Below, one piece after another: positions 6,638 to 8,422 of a stretch of DNA of 8,422 nucleotides. The notes beneath the pieces were generated by a model. That model did not search any database. It was not told the DNA's origin and saw nothing but the letters and a program-made list of their open reading frames with translations. The translations under genes and the position numbers were made by a program. This stretch comes from HGM10836 sp964430375 (GTDB lineage: Bacteria > Bacillota_I > Bacilli_A > RF39 > UBA660). The DNA lies in assembly GCA_964430375.1 (NCBI GenBank), contig CAYSEZ010000045.1, positions 1-8,422 of the forward strand. Reading direction: 5' to 3'. How positions within the stretch are numbered: position 1 is the first letter of the stretch; each line of letters begins with the position of its first letter.

Positions 6638-6725
6638 AAAAATCTCGATTTGGTGTAAAAAGAATAATATAAAAATCTCGATTTGGTGTAAATTTGACTA
6701 TATAAAAATCTCGATTTGGTGTAAA
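6638..6725 (+). repeat. Three identical 22-bp repeats at 33-bp period
   Basis: Three copies of a 22-bp unit start at 6638, 6671 and 6704; the shared core is ATCTCGATTTGGTGTAAA preceded by four more As. Spacers are exactly 11 bp (6660-6670 and 6693-6703) and differ in sequence apart from a terminal TAT. The core contains the dyad AAATC-TC-GATTT. The 33-bp period equals about three helical turns and also eleven codons. The repeats are too closely packed for a CRISPR array, and no cas gene is present. A degenerate further unit (TGGTGT at 6749-6754) follows at 32 bp. The array lies between spo0A and the AAA ATPase gene. Function not recognised; a phased protein-binding array is the simplest reading. 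Confidence 0.85.
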
Positions 6726-6754
6726 AATTGTTTTAAAATATTAAAAAATGGTGT

Positions 6755-6854
6755 NNNNNNNNNNNNNNNNNNNNNNNNNNNNNNNNNNNNNNNNNNNNNN
6801 NNNNNNNNNNNNNNNNNNNNNNNNNNNNNNNNNNNNNNNNNNNNNNNNNNNNNN
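6755..6854. other. 100-N assembly gap inside the repeat region
   Basis: Exactly 100 Ns, the conventional placeholder for a gap of unknown size. The 55 bases before it (6700-6754) are identical to the 55 bases after it (6855-6909), so contigs on both sides end in the same repeat-containing sequence. The true content may be nothing (the two contigs simply overlap) or additional repeat units. Any reading frame drawn across the Ns is artificial. Confidence 0.95.
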
Positions 6855-6858
6855 ATAT

Positions 6859-6880
6859 AAAAATCTCGATTTGGTGTAAA
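6859..6880 (+). repeat. Fourth copy of the 22-bp repeat, after the gap
   Basis: Identical to the three copies before the gap, with the core at 6863-6880. The surrounding 55 bases (6855-6909) duplicate 6700-6754, so this may be the same physical copy as the one at 6704-6725, represented twice because of the assembly. A degenerate unit (TGGTGT, 6904-6909) follows 32 bp later and merges with the promoter of the ATPase gene. Confidence 0.8.
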
Positions 6881-6908
6881 AATTGTTTTAAAATATTAAA
6901 AAATGGTG

Positions 6909-6919
6909 TATAATATAAT
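6909..6919 (+). promoter_or_regulatory. Promoter of the AAA ATPase gene
   Basis: TATAATATAAT contains two overlapping perfect -10 hexamers (6909-6914 and 6914-6919), immediately after TGGTG. A possible -35 TTGTTT (6883-6888) has a 20-bp spacer to the first hexamer, longer than ideal. The strong AAGGAGG ribosome binding site (6922-6928) lies 8 bases before the ATG, so the leader would be very short. The last repeat-like TGGTGT touches the -10 box, so a protein bound to the array could affect this promoter. Confidence 0.5.
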
Positions 6920-6936
6920 GTAAGGAGGACTATTAT

Positions 6937-8286
6937 ATGAAAAGAAAAATATATAATGATTTATTAAAATGGAAAGAAACTTCAAATGGTAAAAGTGCAA
7001 TTTTAATAGATGGTGCAAGACGTGTTGGGAAAAGTTATATAGTTAAAAAGTTTGCAGAAGAAAATTATAAGAGTTATATTTTATTAGATTTTAATAAAGT
7101 ATCAGATGATATTAAGAATTTATTTAATATTTATTTAGATGATTTAGATAGTTTATTTTTATATTTATCTAATTATTATAATGTTAAACTTTATGAGAGA
7201 GATACTTTAATTATTTTTGATGAAGTACAATTATATCCAAGAGCAAGATCTGCGATTAAATATTTAGTCGAAGATGGTAGATATGATTATATAGAGGCTG
7301 GTTCTTTAGTTTCTATAAATGAGAATGTAAATGATATTTTAATACCTTCTGAAGAACAACATCTTAATATGTATCCAATGGATTTTGAAGAATTTTTATG
7401 GGCAATGGATAATGAAAATATTATGGAATTAATTAGAAAATGTTTTAATGAAAATATTAAGTTAGAGCAATCTTTACATAGAAAAGCAATGAATTATTTT
7501 AGACAATATTTAGTAGTAGGTGGTATGCCTCAGGCTGTTAAAGAATATGTTGATACTAAAGACTTTAGTAAGGTTGATCAAGTTAAGAGAAATATTTTAA
7601 CTTTATATCGTGAAGATATAAAAAAACACGCTGGTAAGTATAGTCTTAAAGTAGAAAGTATTTTTGATAATATTCCTGGACAACTTATGAGACACGAAAA
7701 AAAGTTTAAAATTACATCTTTAGAAAAAAATGCTAAATCAAGAGATTATGAAGAAGCTTTTCTTTGGCTTAATGATGCTATGATTGTTAATCAAGTATAT
7801 AATACTACAGAACCTAATATTGGACTTTCTTTAAATGTTGATAATGCTTCGTATAAATGTTATATGGCTGATACTGGTTTGTTGATATCACATTCTTTTG
7901 ATGAAAGAGGTCTTGTTTCCGAAGAAATATATAAAAAAATATTATTTGATAAGTTAGAATATAATAATGGAATGATAATTGAAAATGTAGTGGCACAGAT
8001 GCTTGTAGCTAATAACCATAAATTATTTTTCTATTCTAATGCTTCAAAAGAAAGTGATGATAGAATGGAAATAGATTTTTTAATATCTAAACCTAGTATT
8101 ACTAGTAGACATAATATATCACCACTTGAAGTAAAATCTGGGAAAAATTATACTACTATTTCTTTAAATAAATTTAGAACTAAATATAAAAATCAATTAG
8201 ATAAAGCATATGTTATACATACTGGTGAATATAAAGAGGAAGATGGTATTATTTATTTACCATTATATATGGTTCCACTTTTATAA
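6937..8286 (+). CDS. AAA_14/DUF4143 ATPase with nuclease-like C-terminus
   Basis: A 449-residue ATP-binding protein of the large AAA_14 plus DUF4143 family, common in anaerobes and poorly understood. Walker A is GARRVGKS (26-33), with K32/S33 for phosphate and magnesium. Walker B is TLIIFDEVQ (90-98; D95/E96). Family landmarks follow: EAGSLV (120-125, usually TGSS), YPMDFEEFLWA (146-156), YLVVGGMPQAV (191-201), YREDIKKHAG (224-233), DNIPGQLMRHEKKFKIT (244-260) and YMADTGLL (309-316). The C-terminal part has IIENVVAQML (347-356), EIDFLI (378-383) and PLEVKSGK (396-403). The EID...EVK arrangement (D380, E398, K400) matches a PD-(D/E)XK nuclease core; this is inference. There is no signal peptide or membrane segment. 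The start is fixed by AAGGAGG. It is monocistronic, with its own promoter next to the repeat array and a terminator after it. Defence, toxin-antitoxin or mobile functions are sometimes suspected for such genes but are not shown here. Confidence 0.93.
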   Translation: MKRKIYNDLLKWKETSNGKSAILIDGARRVGKSYIVKKFAEENYKSYILLDFNKVSDDIKNLFNIYLDDLDSLFLYLSNYYNVKLYERDTLIIFDEVQLYPRARSAIKYLVEDGRYDYIEAGSLVSINENVNDILIPSEEQHLNMYPMDFEEFLWAMDNENIMELIRKCFNENIKLEQSLHRKAMNYFRQYLVVGGMPQAVKEYVDTKDFSKVDQVKRNILTLYREDIKKHAGKYSLKVESIFDNIPGQLMRHEKKFKITSLEKNAKSRDYEEAFLWLNDAMIVNQVYNTTEPNIGLSLNVDNASYKCYMADTGLLISHSFDERGLVSEEIYKKILFDKLEYNNGMIIENVVAQMLVANNHKLFFYSNASKESDDRMEIDFLISKPSITSRHNISPLEVKSGKNYTTISLNKFRTKYKNQLDKAYVIHTGEYKEEDGIIYLPLYMVPLL

Positions 8287-8301
8287 TTAATTTATTTTAA
8301 T

Positions 8302-8327
8302 AGAAAGACTTTTAGTTTTTCTTTTTT
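8302..8327 (+). terminator. Rho-independent terminator of the ATPase gene
   Basis: AGAAAGACT (8302-8310) pairs with AGTTTTTCT (8314-8322) over 9 bp with one G-T pair and a TTT loop, followed by a run of six Ts (8322-8327). It lies 16 bases after the ATPase stop codon. A smaller inverted repeat, AAAGTA-TAG-TACTTT (8337-8351), follows in T-rich sequence and might be a backup element. Confidence 0.75.
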
Positions 8328-8377
8328 CTTTTGATAAAAGTATAGTACTTTATTTATATTTTTTCTATTTATACTAA

Positions 8378-8406
8378 TTGACTATTTTTTTGTTAAGTTT
8401 TATAAT
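8378..8406 (+). promoter_or_regulatory. Near-consensus SigA promoter for a gene beyond the window
   Basis: TTGACT (8378-8383), a 17-bp spacer and a perfect TATAAT (8401-8406) form the best housekeeping promoter in the window, and the only one with a good -35. Transcription would start near 8413 and run out of the window. The final ATG at 8420 has no ribosome binding site and is probably not the start codon. Confidence 0.7.
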
Positions 8407-8422
8407 TATATTAGAATAAATG

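Noticed and set aside
6627..6860. 77-residue reading frame running through the N block
   Set aside because: It crosses 100 unknown bases, starts at TTG without a ribosome binding site and consists mostly of repeat sequence; not annotated as a gene.
6638..6880. CRISPR array
   Set aside because: Spacers are only 11 bp, far too short, and no cas gene is present.
6638..6880. Repeat cores as Spo0A boxes (TCTCGAT resembles TGTCGAA)
   Set aside because: Only 5 of 7 positions match and the conserved G is lost; the resemblance comes mainly from the shared TCGA.
7814..7996. 60-residue reading frame on the - strand inside the ATPase gene
   Set aside because: Shadow frame opposite conserved DUF4143 coding sequence.

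Overview
The window looks like a piece of an uncultured, very AT-rich Bacillota (Firmicutes) chromosome, probably gut-associated and related to spore formers. Evidence: the base composition is extremely AT-rich by eye, a recognisable Spo0A master sporulation regulator is present, ribosome binding sites are strong AGGAGG types, and the stop codons TAA, TAG and TGA are all used as stops (frr ends at TGA, tryptophan is TGG). The last point argues against the Mycoplasma code. All seven genes lie on the + strand. The taxonomic placement is inference; no rRNA is present.

Layout. Positions 1-183 hold a perfect hairpin and an extended -10 promoter. 184-1857 encodes a 557-residue protein that I do not recognise. 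1932-2477 is frr (ribosome recycling factor), followed after 25 bases by a Y-family DNA polymerase (2503-3675) with no visible Shine-Dalgarno. 3739-5627 is a two-gene glycolytic operon, pgk-tpiA, with a 2-base gap. 5733-6503 is spo0A, with a perfect Spo0A-binding box (TTTGTCGAAA on the - strand) upstream and a textbook terminator overlapping its stop codon. 6504-6936 is non-coding and the most unusual part. It holds a 12-bp inverted repeat around a TATAAT, an array of identical 22-bp repeats at an exact 33-bp period, and a 100-N assembly gap whose two flanks are the same 55 bases. 6937-8286 is an AAA ATPase of the AAA_14/DUF4143 type with a nuclease-like C-terminus. It is followed by a terminator and, at the window edge, a near-consensus promoter (TTGACT-N17-TATAAT) for a gene outside the window.

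How it fits together. The left three-quarters is mainly core genome: translation, DNA-damage tolerance, glycolysis and sporulation control. The gene order is unusual: frr lacks pyrH beside it, and pgk-tpiA is followed by spo0A rather than gpmI/eno. Promoters share a TATAATATA or TAAAATATA box with poor -35 elements. The repeat array plus ATPase looks like an accessory module inserted or maintained after spo0A. The array's TGGTG element recurs every 33 bp and its last degenerate copy abuts the ATPase -10 box, which suggests (inference) a phased regulatory or nucleoprotein array controlling that gene.
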